The notes: generated from the sequence alone by a model not told the origin. Shown: positions 1 through 10,306, numbered from the stretch's first letter. The stretch is 64,000 nucleotides of DNA from Mariniflexile gromovii (GCF_017814435.1 NZ_JAGJCB010000005.1:62001-126000), one strand, 5' to 3'. Numbers and translations are program-made.

Positions 1-991
1 TTCTTACGGTTGGCAAATCGCCACCCATATCGGTAGAACCCAACTTCGTTTTGGTTTGACTTTCAAAAACAGGTTCCATTACTTTAATGGCAATGGCACT
101 TACTACCGATTTTCTAACATCGGAAGCATCATAGTTTTTACCGTAAAATTCGCGAATGGTTTTTACCAAAGCCTCACGAAACGCGTTTAAGTGCGTACCA
201 CCTTGCGTAGTATTTTGCCCGTTTACAAACGAATGGTACTCCTCGCTGTATTGTGTTTTACTATGCGTAATGGCAACCTCAATATCATCACCTCTAAGAT
301 GGATTATTGGATAGGCACGATCACCTTCATTTATGTTTTCAGATAATAAATCTTTAAGTCCATGCTCGCTATAATATTTTTCACCATTAAAAACGATGGT
401 TAAACCTGGGTTTAGGTACACATAGTTTTTAAGCATTTTAACGATGTACTCGTTTCTATATTTATAATTTTTGAAAATAGTATCATCGGGAACAAAAGAT
501 ACTTTCGTTCCTTTTCGGCGAGACGTATCGTCTAATAAATCTTGATTGATTAAATTACCTTGCTCAAATTCTGCGGAAGCGGATTTATTATCACGATTAG
601 ATTCTACTCTAAAAAACGATGACAAGGCATTTACCGCTTTGGTACCAACCCCGTTTAAACCAACCGATTTTTTAAAAGCTTTGGAATCGTACTTTCCACC
701 GGTATTCATTTTAGAAACCACATCTACCACTTTCCCTAAAGGAATACCACGACCATAATCTCGAACCGTTACTTTACTGCCTTGAATTGAAATTTCGATG
801 GTTTTACCAGCTCCCATTACGTACTCGTCAATGGAGTTGTCCAAAACCTCTTTCAGTAGGATATAAATACCGTCATCGGGCGAAGAACCATCACCCAATT
901 TACCAATATACATCCCTGGACGCATACGGATATGCTCTTTCCAGTCTAATGAACGTATATTATCTTCGGTATAATTGGTTAATTCAGCCAT
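1..991 (-). CDS. parE: DNA topoisomerase IV subunit B (5' part, runs off the window)
   Basis: The gene encodes the ATPase subunit of the type II topoisomerase that decatenates chromosomes. About 330 N-terminal residues are visible; the rest lies beyond base 1. The GHKL ATP-binding motifs are present: EVLDNSIDE near residues 48-56, DYGRGIPLG near 78-86 and [11 protein letters not shown] near 111-121. The transducer domain follows, with the QGGTH motif. The start at 991 gives [10 protein letters not shown], the usual flavobacterial ParE N-terminus. GyrB is the main alternative, but the [20 protein letters not shown] opening is the ParE form in this family. The ORF is open to the window edge with no frameshift. 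Confidence 0.93.
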   Translation of the reverse strand, partial: MAELTNYTEDNIRSLDWKEHIRMRPGMYIGKLGDGSSPDDGIYILLKEVLDNSIDEYVMGAGKTIEISIQGSKVTVRDYGRGIPLGKVVDVVSKMNTGGKYDSKAFKKSVGLNGVGTKAVNALSSFFRVESNRDNKSASAEFEQGNLINQDLLDDTSRRKGTKVSFVPDDTIFKNYKYRNEYIVKMLKNYVYLNPGLTIVFNGEKYYSEHGLKDLLSENINEGDRAYPIIHLRGDDIEVAITHSKTQYSEEYHSFVNGQNTTQGGTHLNAFREALVKTIREFYGKNYDASDVRKSVVSAIAIKVMEPVFESQTKTKLGSTDMGGDLPTVR

Positions 992-1151
992 AGATTAGGG
1001 TAAAATTTAGTGATTGGATGCTAATATAATACAACCATATAAAAAAAGAAACTGCTAGGATACAAAATAATTAACAATGGTCTTTTAATAAGTCAAAATT
1101 ACGTTTTTTGTTGCAATAAAGAGACCGAATGTATTTTAAAATTATATTAAG

Positions 1152-2048
1152 TTATTGCTTTTTTAAAGATACCAATAAGATACCAAAAATTACCACCAAA
1201 GCACCAAATAATTGCAATAAGGTAAGTACCTCATTTAAAAATATACCCGCTAAAATGATGGTTGAAATGGGTCCGAAACCTGCGATAACCGCAAAATTTG
1301 AAGAATTGATACGGTGAATCGATTCAGACACCAAAAAAGATGGTATTACAGTAGCAAAAATAGCAATTAGAAAACCTAACAAATACACTTCCCAGGGCAA
1401 TCCAAAAATGTCAACTTTAGAAAACACCCCAAAATGAATAAACACACAAACACAGGAAACCAACATGGCATACGCCGTAAATTTAACCACCCCAAATTTT
1501 GGGATAAGCCAACCACTACCTACCAAATAAGCTGCATAAGTTATGGCACAAAGCAAAATAAAAAACCCACCCAAATACGTATCAGTACCAGAAATAGCAA
1601 CTTCACCCCAAAACGTAATTACAATACCTACATAGGTTAAAAATATTGCCAACGCTTGTGTAGAATTTATTGGTTTTTTAAGAAACAGCTTATTAAATAT
1701 AATGATGATGGTTGGATACAAAAACAAGATGATACGCTCTAAACTTGCCTTAATGTATTGAAGCCCAACAAAATCAAAATAACTGGATAAATAATAGCCT
1801 ACCAAACCAAAAAATACCACCCAATAATAATCGGTTTTCACAATAACATTCTGGTTATCTTTTCTGCTATAAATAATGGCTGTAACCAAATAGAACGGAA
1901 ACGAAAACAGCATACGCAATAATAATAAACTTAACGCATCCACTTGATATTGATACGCCAACTTCACCATAACGGCCTTTGACGAAAATAGAACAATGCC
2001 TAAAATACCTATTAAAATACCGGAAATAAATTTCTTTTTATTTTGCAT
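1152..2048 (-). CDS. EamA/DMT-family transporter
   Basis: A 298-residue inner-membrane protein made of two repeated EamA halves, about ten hydrophobic segments in all. It is the usual length for drug/metabolite transporters. The first helix (ISGILIGILGIVLFSSKA) and the C-terminal half (SSNFAVIAGFGPISTIILAG) are typical of the family. Substrates of DMT proteins cannot be read from sequence; amino acids, nucleotides or metabolites are all possible. It stands alone on the minus strand between parE and a SRPBCC gene, with 73 bp to the next gene. The C-terminal KKQ tail is the normal cytoplasmic end. Confidence 0.85.
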   Translation of the reverse strand: MQNKKKFISGILIGILGIVLFSSKAVMVKLAYQYQVDALSLLLLRMLFSFPFYLVTAIIYSRKDNQNVIVKTDYYWVVFFGLVGYYLSSYFDFVGLQYIKASLERIILFLYPTIIIIFNKLFLKKPINSTQALAIFLTYVGIVITFWGEVAISGTDTYLGGFFILLCAITYAAYLVGSGWLIPKFGVVKFTAYAMLVSCVCVFIHFGVFSKVDIFGLPWEVYLLGFLIAIFATVIPSFLVSESIHRINSSNFAVIAGFGPISTIILAGIFLNEVLTLLQLFGALVVIFGILLVSLKKQ

Positions 2049-2121
2049 TAGGCTAATATAAACGATGAGAAATCTTCAAGGGATTTATGTAGTAAAAAAT
2101 TACAATGTTCAAGCGAAAAAA

Positions 2122-2574
2122 CTAGATAGATTCAGCTTGTTCTTTTAAATATGTATTTCTAGTTAACAAAAGATTTTTCATATATCTCTTCAAAAACAAA
2201 ACGTTTGCTATTTTTCCTAAAAAACCCAATGGAGATTCAAAATGGAATCTATCAATCATGATGGTTTTATCTCCTTTCTTTTGAAAGATATGCTCATGCC
2301 GAAACGATTTAAAAATACCAAGAACCATTTCATCCACAAAGCAATTAGGAGCATCAAATTCAGTTATTTTCGAGGTTAAATGCTGCACAAAACCAAAATG
2401 TTTGGCTTCCCAACTTACCCACTCACCTTTTTCCAATAATCCTGTTGTTTTTCCTGCTATGGGCATTTCACCCGTATGCTTCAACGATTCTTTATGTAAG
2501 TCAATATTTCTAGCTAAATCGAAGCATGTTTTTAAGTCGGCGTTTATTTGGGTTTGGATTTCTATTAAAGCCAT
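2122..2574 (-). CDS. SRPBCC (START-like) family protein
   Basis: A 150-residue soluble protein with the helix-grip layout of the SRPBCC superfamily. It opens with a strand (ALIEIQTQINA), then the DLKTCFDLARNIDLH helix, alternating strands (EWVSWEAKHFGFVQHLTSKI, and RHEHIFQKKGDKTIMIDRFHFESP) and a long C-terminal helix ending KRYMKNLLLTRNTYLKEQAE. Relatives are annotated as cell-division inhibitor-like or polyketide-cyclase-like, but the ligand is unknown. It has no signal peptide. It follows ychF by about 100 bp on the same strand but carries its own leader, so co-transcription is uncertain. Confidence 0.75.
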   Translation of the reverse strand: MALIEIQTQINADLKTCFDLARNIDLHKESLKHTGEMPIAGKTTGLLEKGEWVSWEAKHFGFVQHLTSKITEFDAPNCFVDEMVLGIFKSFRHEHIFQKKGDKTIMIDRFHFESPLGFLGKIANVLFLKRYMKNLLLTRNTYLKEQAESI

Positions 2575-2671
2575 AAATTATTATCCAATTATATTTACTG
2601 TCTCTATTTTTTATATATAGACCGCAAAAACAAAAAAAGTCACTAATAAAATAATTCTTATTTGAAAATAT

Positions 2672-3766
2672 TTAAACGTTGAACAAGAAATGCATCACAT
2701 CGCCATCCTTAACAATGTAATTCTTTCCTTCAACACGCATTTTGCCTGCTTCTTTTACTTTGGCTTCACTTCCAAAAGACACATAATCATCATAACCAAT
2801 AACTTCCGCTCTAATAAATCCTTTTTCAAAATCGGTATGGATAACACCTGCTGCTTGTGGCGCCGTAGCACCAATATCTATAGTCCAAGCACGTACTTCT
2901 TTCACACCTGCGGTAAAATAGGTTTGTTGTTTTAAAAGTTTGTAAGCTGAACGGATTAATTTAGCAGAACCCGCTTCATCCAACCCTATGTCTTGTAAAA
3001 ATAGTTGACGCTCTTCATAATCGTCCAACTCGTTAATATCGGCTTCCGTTCCTACAGCTAAAAAAAGGACTTCAGCATTTTCATCTTTAACGGCTTCTTT
3101 CACCAATTCAACATATTTATTACCGGAAACAGCAGAGGCTTCATCTACATTACACACATACATTACCGGTTTTTCAGTAATAAACTGCGATGGTTTTACG
3201 AAATCTTCATAATCATCTTCCGAAAATTCCAAAGCACGAACTGATACTCCTGCTTCCAAACTAGCTTTTATTTTTAATAAAACAGCCTCTTCTTTTTGAG
3301 CCTCTTTATTTCCCGTTTTAGCGGCACGTTTTACTTTTTCAAGTTTTTTATCAACCGTTTCAAGGTCTTTAAGCTGCAATTCCATATCGATGGTTTCCTT
3401 ATCACGAATGGGGTTTACATTACCATCAACATGAACAATATTATCGTTATCAAAACAACGTAATACGTGTAGAATAGCATCCGTTTCACGAATGTTTGCC
3501 AAAAACTGGTTGCCCAAACCTTCTCCTTTACTAGCACCTTTTACCAAGCCTGCAATATCAACAATCTCTACAGTTGCTGGTTGTACACGTAAAGGGTTTA
3601 CTAACTCCGTTAATTTTTCTAAACGTTTGTCCGGCACATTTACCACACCAATATTAGGCTCGATAGTACAAAACGGAAAGTTTGCACTTTGTGCTTTGGC
3701 GTTTGATAAACAATTAAATAAGGTCGATTTTCCTACGTTTGGCAATCCTACTATACCTGCTTTCAT
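2672..3766 (-). CDS. ychF: Redox-regulated ATPase/GTPase YchF
   Basis: A 364-residue member of the Obg-related YchF/OLA1 family, full length for the family. The P-loop GLPNVGKST is at residues 7-15, the switch region [19 protein letters not shown] follows, and the NKxD position is replaced by NVDE, as expected for YchF proteins, which prefer ATP. A coiled-coil insertion lies in the middle, and the C-terminal TGS domain carries [11 protein letters not shown] and the ending [12 protein letters not shown]. YchF binds ribosomes and is linked to the oxidative stress response in other bacteria. Start at 3766 gives [10 protein letters not shown], the conserved beginning. Confidence 0.97.
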   Translation of the reverse strand: MKAGIVGLPNVGKSTLFNCLSNAKAQSANFPFCTIEPNIGVVNVPDKRLEKLTELVNPLRVQPATVEIVDIAGLVKGASKGEGLGNQFLANIRETDAILHVLRCFDNDNIVHVDGNVNPIRDKETIDMELQLKDLETVDKKLEKVKRAAKTGNKEAQKEEAVLLKIKASLEAGVSVRALEFSEDDYEDFVKPSQFITEKPVMYVCNVDEASAVSGNKYVELVKEAVKDENAEVLFLAVGTEADINELDDYEERQLFLQDIGLDEAGSAKLIRSAYKLLKQQTYFTAGVKEVRAWTIDIGATAPQAAGVIHTDFEKGFIRAEVIGYDDYVSFGSEAKVKEAGKMRVEGKNYIVKDGDVMHFLFNV

Positions 3767-3993
3767 TGAAAATTAATTTAATTTACTTCCGTATAAACGG
3801 AAATCGTATTTTAAGGCTGCAAAGATATACTATATTAAGAGTAATTGACAATTAAATTGAAAATTTGCTTTGAACCCTTAGTTTTAACGTGTAGTAATCT
3901 GTTCTTCAGGATTTAACTTTTAAATAATTCCATTAAAATTAATTAGCGTATTTTAATATATTAGCAATACTAATTCAAAAAAACTAATCAATT

Positions 3994-6681
3994 ATGAAAC
4001 ACATTTACATTATAATGCTCACTTTATTTAGCATTAATTTATCCCTTGCTCAAAATGTTACTGGGGTAATTTCTGATGCTTCAGGCATGCCTTTAGCGGG
4101 TGTTAATATTTTGGAAAAAGGCACAACAAACGGAGTTGTGTCAGATTTTGAAGGAAATTTTTCAATAAAAGCAAGCGGTAATGCTACCCTCGTTTTTAGT
4201 TACGTTGGATACAACACTAAAGAAGTAGCCGTAAACAACCAGACCAAACTCAAAATTATATTAGAAGAAGGTGTTAGTCTTAGCGAAGTGCTTTTAGTAG
4301 GTTCTCGTAGCCCGAAAAGAACTGCTACAGACACAGCCGTACCCGTTGATATATTAGATGTTGCAGGTATAGCTTCTACAACTGGCAAAGTGGAAGTAAA
4401 TGAAATTTTACAGTATGCAGCCCCATCATTTAATGCCAGTAAGCAGTCGGGGTCCGATGGTGCAGACCACATTGTCCCTGCTTCTTTAAGAGGCTTAGGT
4501 CCAGATCAAACCCTTGTTTTAATTAATGGCAAACGTAGACATCAATCTTCTTTAGTAAATATTTTTGGTACAAGAGGACGTGGAAATTCAGGAACCGACC
4601 TTAATGCCATTCCTTCAAATGCCATTAAAAGAATTGAAGTTTTAAGAGATGGTGCTTCAGCACAATATGGCTCCGATGCCATTGCTGGGGTAATAAATAT
4701 TGTTTTAAAAGATAATACAGACGGTTTTACTGGCGGTGTAACTTATGGCGCCTACAGTACAGCCATTGGTGATGGTTGGGAAGATGCCACTGGCGAAACA
4801 CTTTATAATGTTGAAGGCAAAAATAGACTTGACGGTAAAAACAAAAGATTTGATGGTGAAACGGTAAAAATAGATGCCAATTACGGGGTTGCTTTAACCG
4901 ACAAAGGTGGCTATATAAATTTTACCACCGAATTTTTAACTAGAGAGAACACTTTAAGACCCGGTTTTTCGTGGAGAAAAGGATATGGTAGCGCAGGTGT
5001 TGACGGATTTAATTTTATGATTAACACTTCAGTTCCGGTAACCGACAATACGGAAGTATATGCCTTTGGTGGTAGAAATTATAGAGATACTAATGCAAAT
5101 GCATTTTCAAGAGATAGTTTTTCAGATGGTGATAATAGATCGGTACCTAGTTTATATCCTAATGGATTTACTCCTAGAATTACATCAAACATAACGGATG
5201 TTTCGGTATCTGCAGGTGTTAGACATAAAATGGATGATGGTTGGAATGTAGATTTTAATAATACTTATGGTAAAAACAATTTCCACTACTATATCAAAGG
5301 AAGTAACAATGCCTCAATGAAAGATGCTTCACCAACTGATTTTGATGCTGGTGGACATTATCTTTCGCAAAACACTACGGGCTTAGATTTCAATAAATAT
5401 TTAGACGATGTTGCTGCTGGGTTAAGTTTAGCTTTTGGTTTTGAGTATAGAACTGAAAACTTTGGAATATTTTCCGGTGAAGCGCCTTCTTATGGATTAT
5501 ATGATAATAACTGCGTTTTATTAACAAATCCTGCTACTCAAACCGTTGCTACAGATTCAAATGGTGATGACTTACCTGGTGGTTCACAAGGATTCCCTGG
5601 ATACAGTCCTGCAAATGAAGTGGATAGAGGCAGAACTAATTATGGAATCTATTTTGATACCGAATTAAATATAAGTGAATCCTTCATGCTTGCTGCAGCT
5701 GTACGTTATGAAAACTATAGCGATTTTGGAAGCACAATCAATGGAAAATTAGCAACTAGATTAAAAATTACAGACGATTTAAGTTTAAGAGGTTCTATTT
5801 CTTCAGGGTTTAGAGCACCTTCCTTAGCGCAATTGTATTACAACCTTATATTTAATAATATCGTTGCCGGTACTTCGGTTCCTTCTCTTTTATCGGCAAA
5901 TAACAGTACGGTAACCAAAGCTTTTGGCATTGGGCAATTAAATGAAGAAAAAGCTTTTAACGCTAGTATTGGGTTTACCTATAAAACTGGCGGATTTACT
6001 GCCACCATTGATGCCTACTCAATTTCAGTGGATGACCGTATTATATTAACCGACAACTTTACAGACCAAGCTATTTTAGGCCCTTTAAATGTAGATGCCG
6101 CACAATTTTTTGCAAACGGTGTGGATACCAGAACTACCGGCGTTGATATTGTTTTAGGATACGACACCAATATTGGAACAGATGGCAAACTAAAAGTTGC
6201 TTTAATTGGAAATACAAACAATTTAAAAATTAAAAGAATAAATAATGGAAATTTAAATGAGTTCACTTTTTTCGGACCATTCTCACAAGCTTATTTAAAA
6301 GCGGCGGCACCAGATTACAAATTTGGTCTTAACTTAGGCTATTCAATTTCTAAGTTTGATGCCAACATGACCTTAACACAGTTTAGTGATGTGACGCTTC
6401 AAGATTTTCAATGGGTAGACACACCTGCTACAACTCAAGCTGAAGCTGATGCATTATTTCCTGTGGCGACCGATGTTTATAAAGCATCTATGGTTGTCGA
6501 TTTAAGCTTAGGTTACATGATAACCGAAAAAGTAAAATTCAGCTTAGGAGCTAATAACTTATTTAATAAATACCCAACACCACAGTTTGATGGATGGACA
6601 GACCAAGGCGGTTTAGCCGATTCTGTTCAAATGGGATCCGATGGAACTTATGTTTTTGGAAGGTTAAACTTTAGTTTATAG
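3994..6681 (+). CDS. TonB-dependent outer-membrane receptor
   Basis: An 895-residue receptor for energy-dependent uptake across the outer membrane. A signal peptide spans about residues 1-19 (cleaved after LSLA). A carboxypeptidase-regulatory-like domain of the Bacteroidota type covers about 20-105 (VTGVISDASGMPLAGVNI ... GYNTKE). The plug follows at about 115-245, with the LRGLGPDQTLVLINGKRRH and RIEVLRDGASAQYGSDAIAGVIN signatures. The rest is a 22-strand-type beta-barrel ending in GRLNFSL. No SusD-like lipoprotein is adjacent, so a polysaccharide-utilisation role is not indicated; an iron, cobalamin or peptide substrate is possible. A 227-bp upstream gap holds its promoter, and a strong hairpin follows the stop codon. 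Confidence 0.92.
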   Translation: MKHIYIIMLTLFSINLSLAQNVTGVISDASGMPLAGVNILEKGTTNGVVSDFEGNFSIKASGNATLVFSYVGYNTKEVAVNNQTKLKIILEEGVSLSEVLLVGSRSPKRTATDTAVPVDILDVAGIASTTGKVEVNEILQYAAPSFNASKQSGSDGADHIVPASLRGLGPDQTLVLINGKRRHQSSLVNIFGTRGRGNSGTDLNAIPSNAIKRIEVLRDGASAQYGSDAIAGVINIVLKDNTDGFTGGVTYGAYSTAIGDGWEDATGETLYNVEGKNRLDGKNKRFDGETVKIDANYGVALTDKGGYINFTTEFLTRENTLRPGFSWRKGYGSAGVDGFNFMINTSVPVTDNTEVYAFGGRNYRDTNANAFSRDSFSDGDNRSVPSLYPNGFTPRITSNITDVSVSAGVRHKMDDGWNVDFNNTYGKNNFHYYIKGSNNASMKDASPTDFDAGGHYLSQNTTGLDFNKYLDDVAAGLSLAFGFEYRTENFGIFSGEAPSYGLYDNNCVLLTNPATQTVATDSNGDDLPGGSQGFPGYSPANEVDRGRTNYGIYFDTELNISESFMLAAAVRYENYSDFGSTINGKLATRLKITDDLSLRGSISSGFRAPSLAQLYYNLIFNNIVAGTSVPSLLSANNSTVTKAFGIGQLNEEKAFNASIGFTYKTGGFTATIDAYSISVDDRIILTDNFTDQAILGPLNVDAAQFFANGVDTRTTGVDIVLGYDTNIGTDGKLKVALIGNTNNLKIKRINNGNLNEFTFFGPFSQAYLKAAAPDYKFGLNLGYSISKFDANMTLTQFSDVTLQDFQWVDTPATTQAEADALFPVATDVYKASMVVDLSLGYMITEKVKFSLGANNLFNKYPTPQFDGWTDQGGLADSVQMGSDGTYVFGRLNFSL

Positions 6682-6700
6682 TAAATCCAATTGCTAACAA

Positions 6701-6735
6701 AAAAAAACCGAACTTTACTAAAGTTCGGTTTTTTT
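6701..6735 (+). terminator. Rho-independent terminator after the TonB receptor gene
   Basis: A near-perfect hairpin with stem AAAACCGAACTTT, loop ACT and complementary arm AAAGTTCGGTTTT, followed by a T-run. It lies 19 bp after the receptor's stop codon and before the next gene's true start. Confidence 0.93.
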
Positions 6736-6792
6736 GTTTTTTGGTGTAACAATTTTAATCCTAAGTCGTTTAATAAATTGAAATCCATTTTC

Positions 6793-8268
6793 ATGAAACA
6801 CCCTCTTTTAACCTTAAGTTTTTTTTTAAGTTTTACTTGCAGTTTTTCTCAAAATATCACTGCAAAAATAATGGATGCTAAAACAAAAGCTCCCATACCT
6901 TACGCTAATATTAAAACAGGAGCGTATAGCGGTGTTATTTCAAATGATGAAGGTTTTTTTTCATTAAATAGTGAAAATCCAGATACAACCGTTTTAAACA
7001 TTTCTTGCCTTGGGTATAAAAGCGAAACCTTGACGATTAAAGATTTAAAAGCCAATAACTATGTTATTAAATTACATGAAGCCTTTAATCAACTAGACGA
7101 AATTTACATAAGCAATAAAAGACCAAATGCTGATGATATTATTGCTAAAGTTCGAGAAAAAATAAATGATAATTATGATTTCACCCTTAACAAATACAAC
7201 ATATTTTACCGAGCTACTGATTATGCCAATTTTAAAAATCTGGATTTTGAAATTGATAAAGCATCGCACGTTAGCACCAAGAATACAAACAAAGTAAATT
7301 ATAGCTTAGACTCACTATCCAAAAATATTATTGCCAGTAAAATCATTAGTTTTTCAGATTTTAAAGGTGAATTTAGCCAATTAGATAAAGACAGTAGCAA
7401 ATTGGCTGTTGCAAAAGCCACTAAACTGTTGGACCATAAAAAGGATTTTTCTGTTGAAAGAATACAAGAAAAAACCCAGGAATTGGTGCTTAAATACCTA
7501 GACACTACAAAAACCTACAAACTAAAATCTGGCATTTTTAAAATTGAGGATTCCCTATCTTTAGTAGATAAAAAATTTAAGGAATTCAAAAAAAATGAAC
7601 ATAAAATCTCTGCGTTAAAAACGAACACAAAAGCGTTGATAAAAGGGTCTCAATTTTATGATGGGTCTTTACTATACACTATTTTAAACCCAGATTTATA
7701 CAATTATACGCTTGAAGACATCACCTATTACAATGACGATTTAACCTATATAATCCATTACCAACCCAGAAAATCGAAAGCAAAATACGCTGGCAAAATT
7801 ATTATAAACAGTGAAAATTATGCGGTTACAAAATTGGATTACTCCTATTACAAATCGAATCATGGCAGTAAATTCAATATGAAACTTTTGCTTGGTATTA
7901 AATATGTAGAAAACCTAAGAACAGGCACCATACTCTACCAAAAAAACAGCGAAAACAAATACCACCCAAAATACATAACACAAACTTTAGGCAGTTATTT
8001 TTATGTAAGCAGAAGCCTAAAATTTATTGAAAATAGCAGAGCCAAAAACAAAATAGGCATCAACTTTAAAATTGAAGGCGATAACCGAAACAAACAAGAA
8101 TTACTGGTTACCACCAATAGCAAACTATCTTTAAACGATTTCAATTTAATTAAAGAAGTAAAAACAGTACCTGTTCAAATACTTAAAAAGTTTGAAAGCA
8201 GCACTTGGGGAAATGATGAAATTTTAGAGCCTTTAGAAGAAATGAAAAAATTTAATGGTAGCGAATAA
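6793..8268 (+). CDS. CarboxypepD_reg-like exported protein
   Basis: A 491-residue exported protein of unknown function. The frame is open from 6691, but that reading passes through the upstream terminator hairpin, so the ATG at 6793 is preferred. It gives a proper signal peptide, MKHPLLTLSFFLSFTCSFSQ. Residues of about 20-105 form a carboxypeptidase-regulatory-like beta-sandwich (AKIMDAKTKAPIPYANIKTG ... CLGYKSE ... QLDEIYIS). The remainder is rich in Lys, Asn and Tyr and carries no enzyme motif I recognise. Such proteins are probably periplasmic or attached to the outer membrane. It may be expressed independently of the receptor, given the terminator between them. Confidence 0.85.
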   Translation: MKHPLLTLSFFLSFTCSFSQNITAKIMDAKTKAPIPYANIKTGAYSGVISNDEGFFSLNSENPDTTVLNISCLGYKSETLTIKDLKANNYVIKLHEAFNQLDEIYISNKRPNADDIIAKVREKINDNYDFTLNKYNIFYRATDYANFKNLDFEIDKASHVSTKNTNKVNYSLDSLSKNIIASKIISFSDFKGEFSQLDKDSSKLAVAKATKLLDHKKDFSVERIQEKTQELVLKYLDTTKTYKLKSGIFKIEDSLSLVDKKFKEFKKNEHKISALKTNTKALIKGSQFYDGSLLYTILNPDLYNYTLEDITYYNDDLTYIIHYQPRKSKAKYAGKIIINSENYAVTKLDYSYYKSNHGSKFNMKLLLGIKYVENLRTGTILYQKNSENKYHPKYITQTLGSYFYVSRSLKFIENSRAKNKIGINFKIEGDNRNKQELLVTTNSKLSLNDFNLIKEVKTVPVQILKKFESSTWGNDEILEPLEEMKKFNGSE

Positions 8269-8312
8269 TTTTAAATTACATTTTGTGTGTAAGACCACCG
8301 GGCACTTTTATA

Positions 8313-8909
8313 TTAAGCCTTATTATCAATATGTTCCTTCAAACAAATAGCCCCTTTATTTACTGCCTTCACCTTCTTTTTGGTTCTACTTTTTGCCTCT
8401 AAATCGGCATAGGTACCTTCGGTGGTATCAGGAATTCTAATAACTTCTATTTGCGATGCCGCCAGTTTATTCAAATCTGTTTTTGTAAGCGTAAAAGCAA
8501 AAGAATATGCCGTATAGTTGCTAGAACTAGACATCATCATACCTCCGCCAAAACCCGGATAAAACCCGTTAGACGATGTTACCTGCTCTATCCTTGGCAA
8601 CGAAACCCTAGCTGTACTTAATTCCATTTTTGTTCCGTCTTCAAGTTTCATTAAAATTTTGGTTCCCTCTTTAAACTCATAATTTCTTTCACCCAAATAA
8701 TTAAAAACTATTTCAAATAAAATGGTATCATTTTTAAACTCAAAATACACTGTTTTTCTTTCATAATCAAAAGACAAAATTTGCTCCCCACTGAACGGAT
8801 CATTGTTTGTCTCACATTTTTGGGCATATATTTTATTTGAAAAAGCAACAAAAAGAAGTAGCATTAAAGCTTTTTTGGTAATGTCTGTAATTGATAAGCG
8901 GCTGTGCAT
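8313..8909 (-). CDS. Hypothetical exported protein
   Basis: A 198-residue protein with an N-terminal signal peptide (hydrophobic stretch KALMLLLFVAFSNKIYA, cleavage likely before QKCETN). The mature part is predicted mostly beta, with a Gly/Met/Ser-rich segment (FYPGFGGGMMMSSSS) in the middle and a basic stretch near the C-terminus (KSRTKKKVKA). I recognise no domain. It converges with the preceding plus-strand gene across a 44-bp gap. The start at 8909 encodes MHSRLSITD before the hydrophobic core; a later start is also possible. Confidence 0.7.
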   Translation of the reverse strand: MHSRLSITDITKKALMLLLFVAFSNKIYAQKCETNNDPFSGEQILSFDYERKTVYFEFKNDTILFEIVFNYLGERNYEFKEGTKILMKLEDGTKMELSTARVSLPRIEQVTSSNGFYPGFGGGMMMSSSSNYTAYSFAFTLTKTDLNKLAASQIEVIRIPDTTEGTYADLEAKSRTKKKVKAVNKGAICLKEHIDNKA

Positions 8910-8977
8910 GTTAAAGTTATTTGTTTGATAGGTTTGGTAAGCTAAAATAGTAATTATTTCAATCTATTTATTTTTTA

Positions 8978-9373
8978 TTATTCTGGTCTCATTTGAGTTC
9001 CAACGGACCATATGTTTCCAGCAAAATCCTTAAAACTTCCTCTTCGGTCTGGGTCGTCTTCCCTTTCTTTTGGTTTTTCGATAGGTTCACAGCCCAAATC
9101 AATCGCTTTTTGGAATACCTTATCAACATTCGGAACATAAATATGGGTCAACATTTTATTAGGCGGATATTTGTCTGATGAATTTCCAAACATAAGCACC
9201 GAGTCGTCAATTTTAATTTCCGCGTGCATTATTGTTCCATCTGGCATGGTATATGTCCTCAATTCCTCTGCGCCGAAGATTTCAATTAAAAGGTCAATCA
9301 GTTTTTTTGCGCCGTCTACCACAAAATATGGTGAAACGGAATTATATCCATTGGGTTTAAATTTTTGTTCCAT
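8978..9373 (-). CDS. VOC-superfamily (glyoxalase/PhnB-like) protein
   Basis: A 131-residue single-module vicinal-oxygen-chelate protein. The sequence has the PhnB-like pattern: a VSPYFVVDGAKKLIDLL start, FGAEELRTYTMPDG, HAEIKIDDSVLMFGN and a C-terminal half with RRGSFKDFAGNIWSVGTQ. Several members of this subgroup lack known catalysis, so the activity is unassigned; glyoxalase, resistance or isomerase-type functions are all possible. It lies at the start of a small accessory patch, with a repeat-bearing gap upstream of it. Confidence 0.85.
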   Translation of the reverse strand: MEQKFKPNGYNSVSPYFVVDGAKKLIDLLIEIFGAEELRTYTMPDGTIMHAEIKIDDSVLMFGNSSDKYPPNKMLTHIYVPNVDKVFQKAIDLGCEPIEKPKEREDDPDRRGSFKDFAGNIWSVGTQMRPE

Positions 9374-9463
9374 AATTCCTTCATTTTTGTTTTTTTGAGA
9401 GTTTCTTTAATGCCGCGGCTTTTACTAATCTATCTTTAAATTTCAATAATTTGGGGGCAGTTC

Positions 9464-9531
9464 AAAATCCGCGAGGATTTTCAGAAGTAGGCGAGAACAA
9501 GCAATTACTTATAGCCATTGTTGTGTGTAGT
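9464..9531 (-). repeat. Hairpin-bearing boundary element downstream of the orphan exported gene
   Basis: A gap element with a tight hairpin (AAAATCC-GCGA-GGATTTT, 9464-9481) and, next to the following gene, GTTGTGTGTA at 9520-9529. The inverse of that decamer recurs at 10048-10057. It resembles palindromic elements that I associate with flavobacterial accessory regions, but that link is from memory and unverified. Confidence 0.5.
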
Positions 9532-10057
9532 TTTTATTCGATTATTAAATTAACTCTTATTTGTCCATCGTCACTTTTAAACTCCTGATTATAGACTTTT
9601 TTTCCTATTATTTCTTGACTGTTCTTCAAGTCATCCAATTCTCCAGCTAATTCAAGTTTAAAGTTATTAGGGTCAGAATTATTTTCAGATTCTAAAAAGT
9701 CAGATACGTGTAAATAATATTTGTCCAAAATGTCTTCTAATGGATATTGATTATTTGTGTCATTTTCAGGCTCAAGGTCATATGAAATAGTCATTCGGTA
9801 TTTAGTGTTATCATTGTCATTTAAATCTTGATAAATTCCGTTTTCAATCAGTTTGAATTGTTCTGAATTTTCATATTTCTGGCATTTCTCCAAGGAAATA
9901 TTTTTCATAACATTGAATTCCAATTGCAGTTCTTGTTTTACAGAAGGTTCAGAATTCTTTTTTTCCGTTTGACCAAACAGTTTACTAAATAATCCCATAA
10001 TCAATATTAAGGTTAAAGTTCTTGTCATTTTATGAGTTCGCTCAAATTACACACAAC
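9520..10057. other. Cassette-like unit: one gene bounded by inverted decamers
   Basis: GTTGTGTGTA (9520-9529) and its exact reverse complement TACACACAAC (10048-10057) enclose a single gene with only 4 and 19 bp to spare. This is the geometry of a mobile gene cassette, though the arms do not match the classical integron core-site consensus. The gene has no evident relation to its neighbours. Confidence 0.4.
9534..10028 (-). CDS. Orphan hypothetical exported protein
   Basis: A 164-residue protein starting MTRTLTLILIMGLFSKLFGQT, a short signal-peptide-like hydrophobic N-terminus. The mature region is strongly polar and acidic (many N, D, E), with alternating segments such as KYRMTISYDLEPEND and QIRVNLIIE at the end. 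I recognise no domain or catalytic motif. It is the only gene inside the inverted decamers described separately and may be an acquired single-gene unit. A periplasmic or membrane-anchored location is inferred from the N-terminus. Confidence 0.6.
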   Translation of the reverse strand: MTRTLTLILIMGLFSKLFGQTEKKNSEPSVKQELQLEFNVMKNISLEKCQKYENSEQFKLIENGIYQDLNDNDNTKYRMTISYDLEPENDTNNQYPLEDILDKYYLHVSDFLESENNSDPNNFKLELAGELDDLKNSQEIIGKKVYNQEFKSDDGQIRVNLIIE

Positions 10058-10306
10058 TTGTTTATATACTGAACTTTTATCCTTTTACACAACTATTTTG
10101 GTTGGCTATGCGGAAGGTTTTATGGTTTTCACCTTGTTTGGCTTCCGTTCTAAAAGTCGTAATTATTGTATATGCCAATTTAGAAATGTTTTACAATATA
10201 TCAAAACATAATTTTTACAAAGGCATAAAGTTTTGTTTCCATGCACCTTGCTTCCCACCTTGTTCAGCCAAACCCCTATTTAAAAAAAATACACCCGAAC
10301 CGTAGA

